This document shows positions 63,374 to 64,000 of a stretch of 64,000 nt of DNA, one piece after another. The position numbers and the translations under genes are program-made. This DNA is from Dendrolimus kikuchii (lineage: Eukaryota > Arthropoda > Insecta > Lepidoptera > Lasiocampidae). The notes under the pieces were generated by a model. That model did not search any database. It had not been told where the DNA came from and saw nothing but the letters and a program-made list of their open reading frames with translations. Within the stretch, counting starts at the first letter, position 1. Each line of letters starts with the position of its first letter. The stretch is taken from assembly GCA_019925095.2 (NCBI GenBank), contig CM034390.1, positions 657,501 through 721,500 on the forward strand, in the 5' to 3' direction.

Positions 63374-64000
63374 CAAATTCAAATTCAAAAGTTTTTATTC
63401 AAAATAAGTTCCACTGGAGAACACTTTTTGAAGGTCGTATATGTAAGTTAACTTCCTATTCTATGTACACCGCTTCGCAACGTGTTGATGCTGTAAAGGA
63501 GAAGAAGCGGCAAGAAACTGCCCAGCAACACGTCTAGCTAAATATTGTCTTTCTTTGTATTTCATATTCTATTTATATCTCAAATCCTTTTTTATATAAG
63601 TTTTGTACAGAAGCATGTTACAGAATCACTTTTTGAAGAATTAATGGAGTTGTAGCAAACAATGCATACTCAATAAGACCAAGACAATAAAAGGAAAGAA
63701 AAATAATATTATAGTTATAATAATGACAAGACGTGCTAAAATGTTATGCTGCAATATGTCTCCACAAATTCCTTACAAGCATGGCAAGATAAAAAAAAAG
63801 TTATACAAAATTTAGTATAAGAGGTTGGAGCGAGCTGCTATGTAAATGAATTTTTGTCAATAGTGTAGTATCCCCTTTTTAGCAAGATGCTTTTTAATTT
63901 AGTTTTAAATTTAGTGAAAGGCAGATCTAACATTTCACTCGGAATCTTATTGAAGAAGCGTATACCAACCCCCAAGAAAGAGGACAGTACTTTTTGTAAT
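63374..64000 (-). mobile_element. LINE-Q 3' end, continues past the window
   Basis: ATTCAAATTCAAATTCAAAAG at the left is the reversed tail. Body is the reverse of 41075-41655, then goes further 5' through GTATACCAACCCCCAAGAAAG. Minus-strand coding of the LINE may begin beyond 64000. Confidence 0.72.

Overview
The window looks like gene-poor, transposon-packed nuclear DNA from an insect, most likely a moth or butterfly. This rests on element types I recognise: a cecropia-type mariner, an R4/Dong-like LINE, several RTE-like LINE tails, R1-like LINE ends, and short repeats whose ends read A|TC...CTAG|T and which are common in Lepidoptera. I found no host protein-coding gene, tRNA or rRNA that I could support. 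Nearly every long open frame lies inside a mobile element or crosses the junction of two.

Layout. 0-5 kb: an A element, repeat E, a frameshifted R4-like LINE and an RTE-C2 fragment. 5-15 kb: RTE-B tails, a Helitron-like element, two opposed LINE-O insertions with exact target-site duplications, then LINE-F broken by an R1-like LINE (G) and by A elements. 15-27 kb: an ACTACC-rich array, a palindrome beside a polypurine tract, solo LTRs, fold-back elements and a hAT-like region. 26.8-28.0 kb: a satellite of 17 exact 68-bp units. 28-44 kb: dense RTE-B, J, K and A insertions, including composites that recur elsewhere in the window. 45.0-47.2 kb: a layered nest in which LINE-F holds a hAT-like element, which holds an RTE-B tail and a near-full-length mariner. 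47-64 kb: more RTE-B, Helitron-like elements, LTR pieces, A elements and LINE-Q 3' ends.

Names A, E, F, G, J, K, O, Q, R, S, T and U are labels of convenience for families seen here. RTE-B has an (ATGT)n tail. C1, C2, C3 and B3 are other RTE-like families with a related C-terminal module. Many LINE insertions keep 10-17 bp duplications that I matched letter by letter, so their boundaries are firm. The A element (about 310 bp, over 20 copies) is the commonest short repeat. Its ends are inverted, and two insertions with a known target lack a long duplication, so calling it a SINE is unsafe.

The elements form an insertion history, not a pathway. LINE-F, an old LTR family and old A copies are the substrate. 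RTE-B, J, O, C1 and K+J came later. Family assignments come from motif recognition without database searches.
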